This document shows positions 1-7,746 of a stretch of 42,934 nt of DNA, one piece after another. The notes under the pieces were generated by a model. That model did no database searches and was not told where the DNA came from. It saw only the letters and a program-made list of their open reading frames with translations. Source of the stretch: an uncultured Verrucomicrobia subdivision 3 bacterium (GTDB lineage: Bacteria > Verrucomicrobiota > Verrucomicrobiia > Limisphaerales > UBA11358). The position numbers and the translations under genes were made by a program. Every line of letters begins with the position of its first letter. Position 1 is the stretch's first letter. The stretch is from NCBI GenBank assembly GCA_903820285.1, contig CAIJGS010000162.1, forward strand, positions 1 to 42,934. The letters are read 5' to 3'.

Positions 1-151
1 GCAGGTTTTTCAGGCTGCCGAGGATGTGCTGGTAGCCGAGCTCGCGTTCGGTGGGCACCCGTTTGCGAAAGATTTCGCGACCGGCCGCGTCCAGGACCAC
101 GCCCTCGATCTTGGTGCCACCCAGATCAACCCCGATTTTAAATTTGGACAT
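1..151 (-). CDS. ROK-family sugar kinase, N-terminal fragment (cut by window edge)
   Basis: The minus strand from an ATG at 149-151 encodes about 50 residues before leaving the window. They begin MSKFKIGVDLGGTKIEG and continue with VVLDAAGRE, the N-terminal phosphate-binding loop (DxGGTKI) of ROK kinases, which in this family binds the ATP phosphates during sugar phosphorylation. ROK members include glucokinases and fructokinases but also transcriptional repressors. The repressors usually have an HTH domain before this loop, and none precedes it here, so a kinase is the better reading. The substrate cannot be judged from this fragment. It is transcribed divergently from the EamA permease, with about 245 bases between the two start codons. 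Confidence 0.8.
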   Translation of the reverse strand, partial: MSKFKIGVDLGGTKIEGVVLDAAGREIFRKRVPTERELGYQHILGSLKNL

Positions 152-302
152 AATGGAAAAATTCCGGTGCCGGCAAATCGTTGTTTCGTTTCAATCAATT
201 CCGATGCGATGCATTAGCAAAACCGTGCGGAAGGATGCCGGTGGGGATGGGGAAAAACAAGTCCGGGGGTGGGGAAAGTGGCGTTTCTGCTGCACGCCGT
301 TG

Positions 303-331
303 CTGACAAATATGTTGGCAGCTGGTAGGAT
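303..331 (+). promoter_or_regulatory. Candidate sigma70-type promoter for the EamA permease
   Basis: CTGACA (303-308) and TAGGAT (326-331) are separated by exactly 17 bases. The -35 matches consensus at 5 of 6 positions, the -10 at 4 of 6. Transcription would begin near 338 and run directly into the terminator-like hairpin at 359-394. Inference from spacing and sequence only. Confidence 0.4.
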
Positions 332-358
332 GGGAGCCGATTTTGATTCTCAGCAACC

Positions 359-394
359 ACGGGCGAGCCAAAGCGGTTCGCCCGTTTGCTTTTT
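359..394 (+). terminator. Terminator-like hairpin directly before the EamA start codon
   Basis: ACGGGCGA (359-366) and TCGCCCGT (378-385) form a perfect 8-bp stem with an 11-base loop, followed by a T-rich run ending at about 394. It looks like an intrinsic terminator, yet it lies only a few bases before the ATG at 398. It could be an attenuator in the permease leader or the terminator of a short transcript started at about 338. Confidence 0.55.
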
Positions 395-397
395 TAA

Positions 398-1306
398 ATG
401 AGCTGGATTTTAGCCACATTGCTGTCCGCCCTTTTTCTGGGCCTGTATGATCTCTGCACCAAGTACGCGGTGCGGGGCAATGCGGTGACGCCGGTATTGA
501 TCCTGAGCACTATGACCGGGGCGGGGGTATGGGGCCTTTTATTGCTGGTGCAAGCGATCCATCCGGGACTGCTGCCGGCGGGGTTGGTGACGGATTCGCT
601 GACGCCACACCAACATTTTCTACTGTTCCTGAAATCACTGATCGTGGCGGCTTCGTGGATTGGCACTTACTATGGTTTAAAGCATTTGCCGCTGTCACTG
701 GGGGCGCCGATCCGGGCCACGAGTCCCCTATGGACGTTGTTTGGGGCCATCCTCATTCTCGGCGAGCGGCCGACCTGGCTGGAAACCCTTGGCGTGCTCA
801 CCACGCTGGCTTCGTTCATTGGGCTCTCCTTTATCGGGTCGCAGGAAGGGGTGCATTTTCATCGCAACAAGTGGGTATGGTTCCTGATCATGGGGACATT
901 ATTCGGGGCGGTGAGTTCGTTGTTTGACAAATATCTGCTGGGGACGCTGAAGTTTTCGGTGCCGACGGTGCAGTGCTGGTTTTCGATTTATCTGGTGGTG
1001 TGTTTTCTGCCGATGTCCATTGGCTGGAAATTGCGCTGGTGGCCGCGCAATGAATTTCAATGGCGCTGGACGGTGCCGTTTATTTCACTGGCGCTGCTGG
1101 TGGCGGATTATCTGTATTTCAGCGCATTGCGGCAGCCGGATGCGCTGGTCTCGCTGGTGATGAGTCTGCGGCGGGCCAGTACGCTGGTGGCCTTCGGCGG
1201 CGGGCTGCTGTTTTTTGGCGAGCTCAATGGGTGGAAGAAATTGCCGGCGGTGCTGGGCATTCTCGCGGGCATCATTCTGACCATTTGCGGACGCGCGGCG
1301 CATTGA
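398..1306 (+). CDS. EamA/DMT-superfamily inner-membrane transporter
   Basis: A 302-residue, very hydrophobic protein with about nine to ten membrane segments, usual for the drug/metabolite transporter superfamily. The two-repeat EamA plan is visible. The first half has the conserved stretch around GAPIRATSPLWTLFGAILIL followed by GERPTWLETLGV. The second half repeats it as VSLVMSLRRASTLVAFGGGL followed by GELNGWKKLPAVLGI. The G-E-R/L-N pattern after the penultimate helix of each half is typical of EamA proteins. The substrate is unknown: members export amino acids, metabolites or drugs. The ATG follows a terminator-like hairpin and T-tract with no Shine-Dalgarno motif, suggesting leader control. 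The next gene is convergent. Confidence 0.85.
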   Translation: MSWILATLLSALFLGLYDLCTKYAVRGNAVTPVLILSTMTGAGVWGLLLLVQAIHPGLLPAGLVTDSLTPHQHFLLFLKSLIVAASWIGTYYGLKHLPLSLGAPIRATSPLWTLFGAILILGERPTWLETLGVLTTLASFIGLSFIGSQEGVHFHRNKWVWFLIMGTLFGAVSSLFDKYLLGTLKFSVPTVQCWFSIYLVVCFLPMSIGWKLRWWPRNEFQWRWTVPFISLALLVADYLYFSALRQPDALVSLVMSLRRASTLVAFGGGLLFFGELNGWKKLPAVLGILAGIILTICGRAAH

Positions 1307-1356
1307 GGGCCGACAGCGGGGCGAAGATGGATGGCAGAGGGTGGAGGATGGAAAAA

Positions 1357-3270
1357 TTATTTTCCCGGGGTTTCGGTGATGGGCTGGATTTTTAAGGTGA
1401 CTTGGAAGGCCGTGGCTTTGGTGTCTAACACGATGCCGATGCGGGTGGGCTGGCGGTGGTTGGAGACGTCTTCGTCGATGCGCTCCTGTTGGATGTGAAA
1501 GGGTTGTCCTTGGGTAACAATATCCACGGCGACGCTATCGTTGCCGTCCTGGATGATGAGGCGGTTGCCGTTCAGGCGGGTGACGGTGCCCCAGGTGACC
1601 AGCGCGGATTCAAAGGTGTTCGGTTTGGCGTAGGCGGCGCTATCCATGACGGTGAGGGAAGGTGATTTTCCGCGTTGATAGACGAAGGTGCGCTCCAGCT
1701 TTTTCAGGCCAGCCACGGAATAGGCGGAGCGGAGGTCGAAGGTGAGGGAGTCGGCGGCGGCGGTGAAGTTGGTGGAGAGGATCACGGCTTTCGCATCGCT
1801 GCCATCGTGCTGCAATTGACCGCCGACGACGGGCACGGCGTGGCCGAAGGAGTTGAGCACCTTGCTGTCATAACGGTGAGGGCCGAAGGTGCGGGAGGTG
1901 TACACTTCGCCGCCGGGATCGCAGATGACCATGGTTCTGCCGGCTACGATACTGAAGCTGCCGGCGTCGTTGTGGCCGTGGCTGACGCCGTTGTTGCCGC
2001 CTTTGACGCACACAGCAAACGGCACGGGCGCGGCTGGGCCGGGCCGGAAAATAAAGACCCCACCTTGCGGGAAACCGGTGCGCCAGGGAATTTCACCGAG
2101 ATTGTTTTCGGCATGGATCAGCGGCAGATCGGACGGCAAGAACGCCATGGTAATCCGGCTGTGCAGTTCCCCCTTGAGTTCCGGAGAAGTCCAGGCGGGC
2201 AGTTGCCAGCCAAAGCGGCGGTTTAAAAAATACATCAGATCCGGTCCCGGCTGATTGCCCGGATGACAGTCGGCGATGGAGGGGTATACGCCATTGAGAA
2301 TTTCAGTGCGGGCACCGAAGAGCGCGGGTTGGGCGGCTTGCGGTTGGGCAAGCAAGTCCACATGTCCGTCGGTGGCCTGGCGGATGGTTTCGGCCAGCAG
2401 GGCATAGTTGCCGAAGCCGTATCCCCAATAGCCGAGGCCTTCCACGCAATAACCGTCCCGGGTGAAACCGGCGAAATAGTAATCGAGATTCTTTTCGGCC
2501 ACGGCAATGTACCAGGCGCGTTCGGCGGGCGAGTCCAGTTCGGTCAGCGCGGCGCTGGTGACGCCATCGAGGCAGACGGCATTCCAATTATTGATGCCAT
2601 GAATCCAGAAGAAGCCGCGGCTCTTGCCGTTGATGGCCGCCTCGTAAGGGGTGAAGATACGCCGGGCCAGATTTTCGTGGATAAGCCGGCGGGTGGCGGG
2701 CGACAGTTTTTCACCGAGCAAGTAATCGGTGGTGGCCAGCAGGCAGCCCACACTGGCGGCACCGAGGTCGATTTCGATGGTTTCGCCATGAAAATTTCTG
2801 AGTGAGCGGTCATGGGCGGAAAGGAGCCAGGTTTTTTCGGCGCAGACGGCGGCAATAGCCTGTTCCAGCGGGGCGAGAAAGCGTCCCTGATTTTCCAGAC
2901 ATTCGGCAAGGGCGAAGGTCTGGATGCGTTCGCGGCGGGGCATTTCGGCGGTTTGCCAGCGTTCGCGGTTGCCGTTTTGGGAAAATTCCAGAAACAGATC
3001 GTCGCGCTGCGGTTCCAGCGGTTTGGCCGCGACCTTGACCGCCTGGCTGATTATTTCCTTCAGTAGGGGGTAATCGGCGGCCACTTTTTCCCAGGCGGCC
3101 CGGTTGGCGATGGGCTGGCCGATGCCGGTGGCGTGGGCGGGCAGCCAGCCGGTGATTTCCCGGATGCGTTGCGGATCCGGCAATGCTGCCGCCGGAGCGG
3201 TCAAACGGGTGGAAAAAAGGATCGCAGGCAGAACCAAAAGGGAGGTGGCGCGCAAAAAAACAAACTTCAT
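1357..3270 (-). CDS. Secreted heparinase II/III-like polysaccharide lyase
   Basis: A 637-residue protein with an N-terminal signal peptide (MKFVFLRATSLLVLPAILFS). An upstream in-frame GTG at 3288 exists, but the ATG at 3270 places the hydrophobic signal right at the N-terminus. An alpha/alpha-toroid-type region includes HGINNWNAVCLDGV near residue 220 and the aromatic EGLGYWGYGFGNY stretch. A heparinase II/III-like beta-sandwich half follows, with GVSHGHNDAGSF near residue 430. In this family the N-N-W and H-x-H-N-D-A-G-S boxes hold active-site and metal-site residues for beta-elimination of uronic-acid polysaccharides. The actual substrate (alginate, heparin-like or other uronan) cannot be assigned. 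A small membrane protein gene lies 38 bases upstream on the same strand. Confidence 0.82.
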   Translation of the reverse strand: MKFVFLRATSLLVLPAILFSTRLTAPAAALPDPQRIREITGWLPAHATGIGQPIANRAAWEKVAADYPLLKEIISQAVKVAAKPLEPQRDDLFLEFSQNGNRERWQTAEMPRRERIQTFALAECLENQGRFLAPLEQAIAAVCAEKTWLLSAHDRSLRNFHGETIEIDLGAASVGCLLATTDYLLGEKLSPATRRLIHENLARRIFTPYEAAINGKSRGFFWIHGINNWNAVCLDGVTSAALTELDSPAERAWYIAVAEKNLDYYFAGFTRDGYCVEGLGYWGYGFGNYALLAETIRQATDGHVDLLAQPQAAQPALFGARTEILNGVYPSIADCHPGNQPGPDLMYFLNRRFGWQLPAWTSPELKGELHSRITMAFLPSDLPLIHAENNLGEIPWRTGFPQGGVFIFRPGPAAPVPFAVCVKGGNNGVSHGHNDAGSFSIVAGRTMVICDPGGEVYTSRTFGPHRYDSKVLNSFGHAVPVVGGQLQHDGSDAKAVILSTNFTAAADSLTFDLRSAYSVAGLKKLERTFVYQRGKSPSLTVMDSAAYAKPNTFESALVTWGTVTRLNGNRLIIQDGNDSVAVDIVTQGQPFHIQQERIDEDVSNHRQPTRIGIVLDTKATAFQVTLKIQPITETPGK

Positions 3271-3308
3271 CGAAAAAACAGACGCCACAAACCAGCCAAT
3301 GGTTGCGA

Positions 3309-3680
3309 TTAAGATGTGGTTCCGTTGTTTTTATCCGGCGGCTCGGCGGGCAACGGCTCGGCCAGGCGGAAGCAGACGAGGGCAACCAGAATGGAGCATA
3401 TGATGATAATAACGGCCAGCGCGCCAGGGCGTTCCAGATCCGCGAGCAAGTCGTGGGTTGCGGAGCCCATTTTGCCATACATGATGTTTAACTGACGGTC
3501 TGCCACTTTGGAATAGCCTGCCATCATGGGATCATCGGGGGCGGTTTGGGTGCGGCTGGCCAGCCAGTAAACCAGGCCGGCGCTGAGAATCCCGGCACCT
3601 AATATGATGCGGCCGGCCAGTTTCAGGCGGGCGGAACCTTTGGCAGAAGGTTCAGGAATGAGGCTGGCCGGATCGGTCAT
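3309..3680 (-). CDS. Small two-helix membrane protein, unknown function
   Basis: A 123-residue protein that I do not recognise. A Pro/Ser-rich start (MTDPASLIPEPSAKGS) is followed by a hydrophobic segment around residues 22-42 (LAGRIILGAGILSAGLVYWL). A polar stretch of about 45 residues comes next, including YGKMGSATHDLLADL, then a second hydrophobic helix (ALAVIIIICSILVALVCF) and a polar tail. This predicts two membrane passes with the middle loop on one face. It lies 38 bases upstream of the heparinase-like gene on the same strand, so cotranscription is likely. No catalytic motif is visible. Confidence 0.6.
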   Translation of the reverse strand: MTDPASLIPEPSAKGSARLKLAGRIILGAGILSAGLVYWLASRTQTAPDDPMMAGYSKVADRQLNIMYGKMGSATHDLLADLERPGALAVIIIICSILVALVCFRLAEPLPAEPPDKNNGTTS

Positions 3681-3927
3681 ACTGGCGGAGGGTAATGCAC
3701 CTGGCCTGGCGATTCAATCCGACACGAAAACTGTTCCAAACCGGTGGTGTGTCACCCGTTGGCAGCATAGTCAGTTGGCAGGGATGTAAACCGGCTATGC
3801 CTATGCAATTTTTGCGCGGTGAGAGGGTGGGGGAAGGGTTTTTTGGTGGCGGACATTTATTGGTTGTAAGTCGTTATAAATTAGCAAAATGCAGACAGTG
3901 TAACTTTAAAATAAATGCCTCGTCTGG

Positions 3928-3959
3928 GTTTTTATAAGGCAATGAAGCCTTATAAAAAC
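3928..3959. promoter_or_regulatory. Perfect 13-bp inverted repeat before the WxxGxW protein
   Basis: GTTTTTATAAGGC (3928-3940) and GCCTTATAAAAAC (3947-3959) are perfectly complementary arms around a six-base AATGAA loop, ending 11 bases before the ATG at 3971. It could fold as an mRNA hairpin occluding the ribosome landing site, act as an operator, or end transcription on either strand. Sequence alone does not decide. Confidence 0.6.
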
Positions 3960-3970
3960 AGAAAGACATT

Positions 3971-4279
3971 ATGAAAACGAAAATGATTCTTGCGGCGGCC
4001 CTCCTGGGCACGGCTGCTTTGTCGGCCAACGCTGGCGTCCGTTTTGGGGTTTCGTACAGTGTGCCGGTGGTGGTGACGGCGCCGGTGGTGGTGGTTCCGA
4101 CCTGCCCGGCGCCGGCGGTGCGGGTGGAGCGGGTGCCGGTGTGTCCGGGAGTGGATTATGTCTGGGCACCAGGCGGCTGGGCGTGGCAATCGGTGCGCTG
4201 GGTCTGGACACCGGGTGTCTGGCGGTATCATCCGGCGCACTATGACTGGAACCGGGCGCACGAGGGGCATCGCCGGTAA
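3971..4279 (+). CDS. Small secreted protein with YxWxxGxW-type repeats
   Basis: A 102-residue protein with a clear signal peptide (MKTKMILAAALLGTAALSANA, likely cleavage after ANA). A Val/Pro-rich region (VPVVVTAPVVVVPTCPAPAV) follows. The C-terminal half carries YVWAPGGW and VWTPGVW, which match the YxWxxGxW repeat family of small exported proteins of unknown role. Two Cys residues in the mature part might form a disulfide. The monocistronic context, the palindrome before the start and the terminator after it suggest a separately regulated envelope or surface protein. Confidence 0.75.
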   Translation: MKTKMILAAALLGTAALSANAGVRFGVSYSVPVVVTAPVVVVPTCPAPAVRVERVPVCPGVDYVWAPGGWAWQSVRWVWTPGVWRYHPAHYDWNRAHEGHRR

Positions 4280-4303
4280 GGCTGGGACCATGGTTGATAA
4301 CGG

Positions 4304-4340
4304 GAGGCTGCCGCGATCGCGGCAGCCTCTTCCTGCTTTT
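4304..4340 (+). terminator. Intrinsic terminator after the WxxGxW gene
   Basis: GAGGCTGCCGC (4304-4314) and GCGGCAGCCTC (4319-4329) form an 11-bp perfect stem with a four-base GATC loop, followed by TTCCTGCTTTT. The T-run is interrupted, so termination may be partial. It lies 25 bases after the stop codon and 87 before cysK. Confidence 0.7.
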
Positions 4341-4426
4341 GGCGGTTAATTAAAATACTTGCCCAGACGACGCTTTTCGTCAAAATCCCCCAACCAAAAC
4401 GAGTTCTGCAACACTAATCAAATTTT

Positions 4427-5410
4427 ATGGGCCGCATTTATAATAATATCGTAGAAACCATCGGGCACACCCCGCTGGTGAAATTGAACAAGGTCACCGC
4501 CGGCGTGGATGCCACGATCCTGCTGAAGTGCGAATTTTTCAATCCGCTGGGCAGCGTGAAGGACCGCATTGGCATGGCGATGATTGATGATGCCGAAAAG
4601 CGCGGCGTGCTGAACAAGGATACGGTGATCATTGAGCCGACGAGCGGCAACACCGGGATTGCGCTGGCGTTTGTGGCGGCGGCGCGGGGTTATAAACTGA
4701 TTTTAACGATGCCGGAAACGATGTCGCTCGAGCGCCGCACGCTGCTCGCGATGCTCGGTGCCAAGCTGGTGCTCACACCCGGTGCCGAAGGCATGAAGGG
4801 GGCGATCGCCCGGGCGGAAGCGCTGGCGCGCGAAACTCCGAATGCGTGGATTCCCCAGCAGTTTGAAAATCCGGCCAATCCGGAAATTCACAAGAAAACG
4901 ACGGCGGTGGAAATCTGGGATGACACGGATGGTAAAGTGGACATTCTCGTGGCGGCGGTCGGCACGGGTGGCACCATCACCGGGATCACCGAGGTCATCA
5001 AACCGAAGAAACCGTCGTTCCAGGCCGTGGCGGTGGAACCGAAGGATTCGCCGGTGATTTCGCAGACGCTGGCCGGTCAGCCGGTGAAGCCGGGTCCGCA
5101 TAAGATCCAGGGCACGGGCGCGGGATTTGTGCCGAAGAATTTGCATCTGAAGGATAGCGCGGGCAATGCGCAGATTGTGGAGGCTTTCCAAGTGGCCAAT
5201 GACGATGCCTTTGCGATGGCGCGACGGCTGGCCAAGGAAGAGGGCCTGCTGGTGGGCATCTCGACCGGGGCGAATGTGTTTGCCGCCATTGAGATTGCGA
5301 AGCGCCCGGAAAACAAGGGCAAGATGATTGTGACGATCGCCTGTTCGACGGGCGAACGTTATCTGAGCACGGCGCTGGCGGCGGAAGCGCGCGCGGAAGT
5401 GGGCGGCTGA
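4427..5410 (+). CDS. cysK: Cysteine synthase (O-acetylserine sulfhydrylase)
   Basis: A 327-residue fold-type II PLP enzyme that replaces the acetyl group of O-acetylserine with sulfide to make cysteine. Visible family motifs are HTPLVKLN near residue 14, [11 protein letters not shown] with the PLP Schiff-base lysine K45, and the phosphate/substrate loop [10 protein letters not shown] at residues 71-80. [10 protein letters not shown] follows, then the glycine-rich cofactor loop [10 protein letters not shown]. Length is typical of CysK (about 310-330 residues) and there is no CBS-type C-terminal regulatory domain. The ATG at 4427 follows an A/T-rich tract without a Shine-Dalgarno motif. No cysE is in view. 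Confidence 0.95.
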   Translation: MGRIYNNIVETIGHTPLVKLNKVTAGVDATILLKCEFFNPLGSVKDRIGMAMIDDAEKRGVLNKDTVIIEPTSGNTGIALAFVAAARGYKLILTMPETMSLERRTLLAMLGAKLVLTPGAEGMKGAIARAEALARETPNAWIPQQFENPANPEIHKKTTAVEIWDDTDGKVDILVAAVGTGGTITGITEVIKPKKPSFQAVAVEPKDSPVISQTLAGQPVKPGPHKIQGTGAGFVPKNLHLKDSAGNAQIVEAFQVANDDAFAMARRLAKEEGLLVGISTGANVFAAIEIAKRPENKGKMIVTIACSTGERYLSTALAAEARAEVGG

Positions 5411-5443
5411 TCGAAATCAAAATACCAACTGCAGAATGCGTTC

Positions 5444-6301
5444 ATGGCAGATAAAGTGGCAGTTGGATTTGTGAAAATAATCCGATCAAGCGCAGTTGTG
5501 CTGCTGGCCGGAAACTCCGCCGCGCTGGCTGGCGAGGCGGTGGATGGCATCAATGGCAAAGCCGACATCACGGGTGGCAGCATGAATAGCCACTGGGGTG
5601 AAAATTTGAACGCCAGTCTCACCCTGCCGGTCGCTCCGCATCTCGGCTTGCAAACCGACGGGCTGTTCACCCGGGTGGGCGCCGAAAACTTTGGCGGCGG
5701 CGGATTGCACCTATTCTGGCGGGATTCGGACAAGGGGTTGATCGGTCTGACCGCCGGTGGCATCAAGGGCGAATTGCTCTACGGATTCCAGGGCGGGTTG
5801 GAGGCGGAATACTACCTAAAACAGTTTACCTTCGCTGTCAACCTGGGAGCCGCGACAATTCAATATAATAATACCGCGCCGTTCATAGATACACATCCCA
5901 CCGATGTGTATGCGACCGCGTCGTTGAGCTATTATCCAGTGGACAACCTGATGGTTCAAGGCGCTTACTCGCGATTGTTCGGTAATAATCTCGGCGAGTT
6001 GCTGCTGGAATATCAGACTCCCGTGCGGGGTTTGAGTCTTTTTAGCGAACTGGCCAAAGGGGACAACGGCTACGACCACGCGCTGTTTGGCTTGCGGTAT
6101 TATTTTGGAAAAGACAAAAGTCTGATTCAGCGTCATCGGGAGGATGATCCTCCCGGTCTATTGCAGCGCGCGCTTACTGGTATCGGACTATACGGCGCAA
6201 AATATAACCGGTTGATGCATGCATATACTCCGGGAGGCTCCGGCAACGGGTATGGTTTTTATGCCGGGTTTAGCGGCGCACCCAATCCAGTCAAACCTTG
6301 A
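5444..6301 (+). CDS. Putative outer-membrane beta-barrel protein
   Basis: A 285-residue protein with an N-terminal hydrophobic export segment ending near NSAALAGEA (around residue 30). The mature part consists of alternating polar/hydrophobic strands with many glycines and aromatics, such as GENLNASLTLPVAPHLGLQT, GLHLFWRDSDKGLIGLTAGG and YVTASLSYYP-like stretches. A strand ending ALFGLRYYFGK resembles the closing strand of porin-like barrels. Another 40 residues follow that strand, ending in a Gly-rich tail. I do not recognise a named family. It begins 33 bases after cysK and could be read from the same transcript, but no functional link is evident. Confidence 0.55.
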   Translation: MADKVAVGFVKIIRSSAVVLLAGNSAALAGEAVDGINGKADITGGSMNSHWGENLNASLTLPVAPHLGLQTDGLFTRVGAENFGGGGLHLFWRDSDKGLIGLTAGGIKGELLYGFQGGLEAEYYLKQFTFAVNLGAATIQYNNTAPFIDTHPTDVYATASLSYYPVDNLMVQGAYSRLFGNNLGELLLEYQTPVRGLSLFSELAKGDNGYDHALFGLRYYFGKDKSLIQRHREDDPPGLLQRALTGIGLYGAKYNRLMHAYTPGGSGNGYGFYAGFSGAPNPVKP

Positions 6302-6420
6302 TTGGCGGCGGCATCAGGAATGCCGCACGGGCACTTCATTTTCGGCATGCCATGAGCAAAGAAAACGTCCTCGGGGCGGATTCATCCGATGGAGTCTGGA
6401 AAATAAACCGAAAAAACTTG

Positions 6421-6448
6421 TTGCCTTTTGCGGGAATTGGCCTTAAAT
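6421..6448 (+). promoter_or_regulatory. Candidate promoter for the short rho gene
   Basis: TTGCCT (6421-6426) and TTAAAT (6443-6448) are 16 bases apart. The implied leader is about 115 bases. It ends with a small hairpin (GAAGG 6540-6544, CCTTC 6552-6556) and an A/T-rich run directly before the ATG at 6573. A long leader would fit autogenous control, as known for rho in E. coli, but this is inference. Confidence 0.35.
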
Positions 6449-6572
6449 AACCAATCGTCGAAGGTATAAGTCCGGTGCAGGCGGTGATAACAGCGGTTGA
6501 CCGGGCATTTTCCAACATTCACTTTTCCAACAATTTTCGGAAGGGTTTCAGCCTTCGGCCACAATTTTTTAT

Positions 6573-7706
6573 ATGAGCGATACGCAAGCTAACGGCGACA
6601 AGCCCAACTACGGATGCGGCTATCTCGAGATTTCCGAGAAGGGTTTTGGGTTTCTGCGCACGGCGCAAAATCATTTTCATCCCAAGCCGACGGACATCTT
6701 TGTCACGCCGGACACCATCCGCCGCAGTTTTCTGCGCGAAGGCAGTTTCATCGAAGGCCCCACCCAGCCGCCGCATCGCGGCACCAGTCCGCAGCTCCGT
6801 TCCGTGGATCGCGTGAACGAAATGCTGTTTCAGGATTACACCAAGGCCGTGCGCTTTGAGAACCTGACGACGATTGACCCGATTGAAAAATTCAAGCTCG
6901 AGACCACGCCCGACGTGCTCGAAACGCGGGTGATTGACCTGGTGACGCCGATTGGCCGCGGTACGCGCGGTTTGATCGTCGCGCCGCCGCGCACGGGCAA
7001 AACGACGATTCTCAAGCAGATTTGCAACGCCATTACGGTGAATCATCCGGACGTGCATGTGATGGTGCTGCTCATTGACGAGCGCCCGGAGGAAGTCACG
7101 GATTTCCAACGTTCCGTCAAGGCGGAGGTGGTTGCCTCCTCCAACGACATGGAACTGGAAACGCACGTGCGTCTCTCCCGCTTCATGATCGAACGTTGCC
7201 GCCGCATTGTGGAATCCGGCAAGGACGTGTTCGTGCTGATGGATTCGCTCACCCGTATCGCCCGCGCCTACAACAGCGTGCATGGCGGCAGCGGCCGGAC
7301 GATGACCGGTGGTGTGGATGCCCGCGCCCTGGAAATTCCGCGCAAGATGTTTGCCTCCGCGCGCAAGATTGAAAACGGCGGCTCGCTGACCATTCTGGCC
7401 ACGGCGCTGATTGACACCGGTTCGCGCATGGATGAACTGATTTTCCAGGAATTCAAAGGCACCGGCAACATGGAGCTGATTCTGGACCGCAAGCTTTCCG
7501 ACCGCCGCCTGTTCCCGGCCATTGACATTCCCAAGTCCGGCACGCGCAAAGAAGAAAAGCTGTTCCCGGCCAAACATCTCGAGGCGATCCGCAAGCTGCG
7601 CCGCACAATGGTGGACTTGAATCCCATCGAAGCGATGGAAACCCTCACCGCCGCGCTCAAGAAGCACAAGACGAACGACGAGCTGCTGGCCAAGCTGTCG
7701 GTTTAA
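6573..7706 (+). CDS. rho: Transcription termination factor Rho, short form without the Rho_N helical domain
   Basis: A 377-residue RecA-type hexameric helicase. It starts almost directly at the cold-shock-like RNA-binding domain (YLEISEKGFGFLR, DIFVTPDTIRRSFL) and lacks the N-terminal Rho_N bundle. The usual RPPKxxxRYFALLKV strand of that domain is replaced by TQPPHRGTSPQLRSV. The motor is intact: Walker [14 protein letters not shown] (residues 133-145), [12 protein letters not shown] with the catalytic Glu (167-178), the DSLTRIARAYN Walker B region, Q-loop GGVDARALEIPRKMF, R-loop FKGTGNMEL and arginine finger DRRLFPAID. An active ATPase is expected, perhaps with altered primary RNA loading. 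A second, full-length Rho lies 4.3 kb downstream, so the division of labour is open. Confidence 0.93.
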   Translation: MSDTQANGDKPNYGCGYLEISEKGFGFLRTAQNHFHPKPTDIFVTPDTIRRSFLREGSFIEGPTQPPHRGTSPQLRSVDRVNEMLFQDYTKAVRFENLTTIDPIEKFKLETTPDVLETRVIDLVTPIGRGTRGLIVAPPRTGKTTILKQICNAITVNHPDVHVMVLLIDERPEEVTDFQRSVKAEVVASSNDMELETHVRLSRFMIERCRRIVESGKDVFVLMDSLTRIARAYNSVHGGSGRTMTGGVDARALEIPRKMFASARKIENGGSLTILATALIDTGSRMDELIFQEFKGTGNMELILDRKLSDRRLFPAIDIPKSGTRKEEKLFPAKHLEAIRKLRRTMVDLNPIEAMETLTAALKKHKTNDELLAKLSV

Positions 7707-7746
7707 GCGGCGAGGTCGCGAACGTCCCATCGGATTACCTTGCACC

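Noticed and set aside
3271-3288. GTG start at 3288 for the heparinase-like gene
   Set aside because: It would place six extra residues before a canonical signal peptide beginning at the ATG at 3270.
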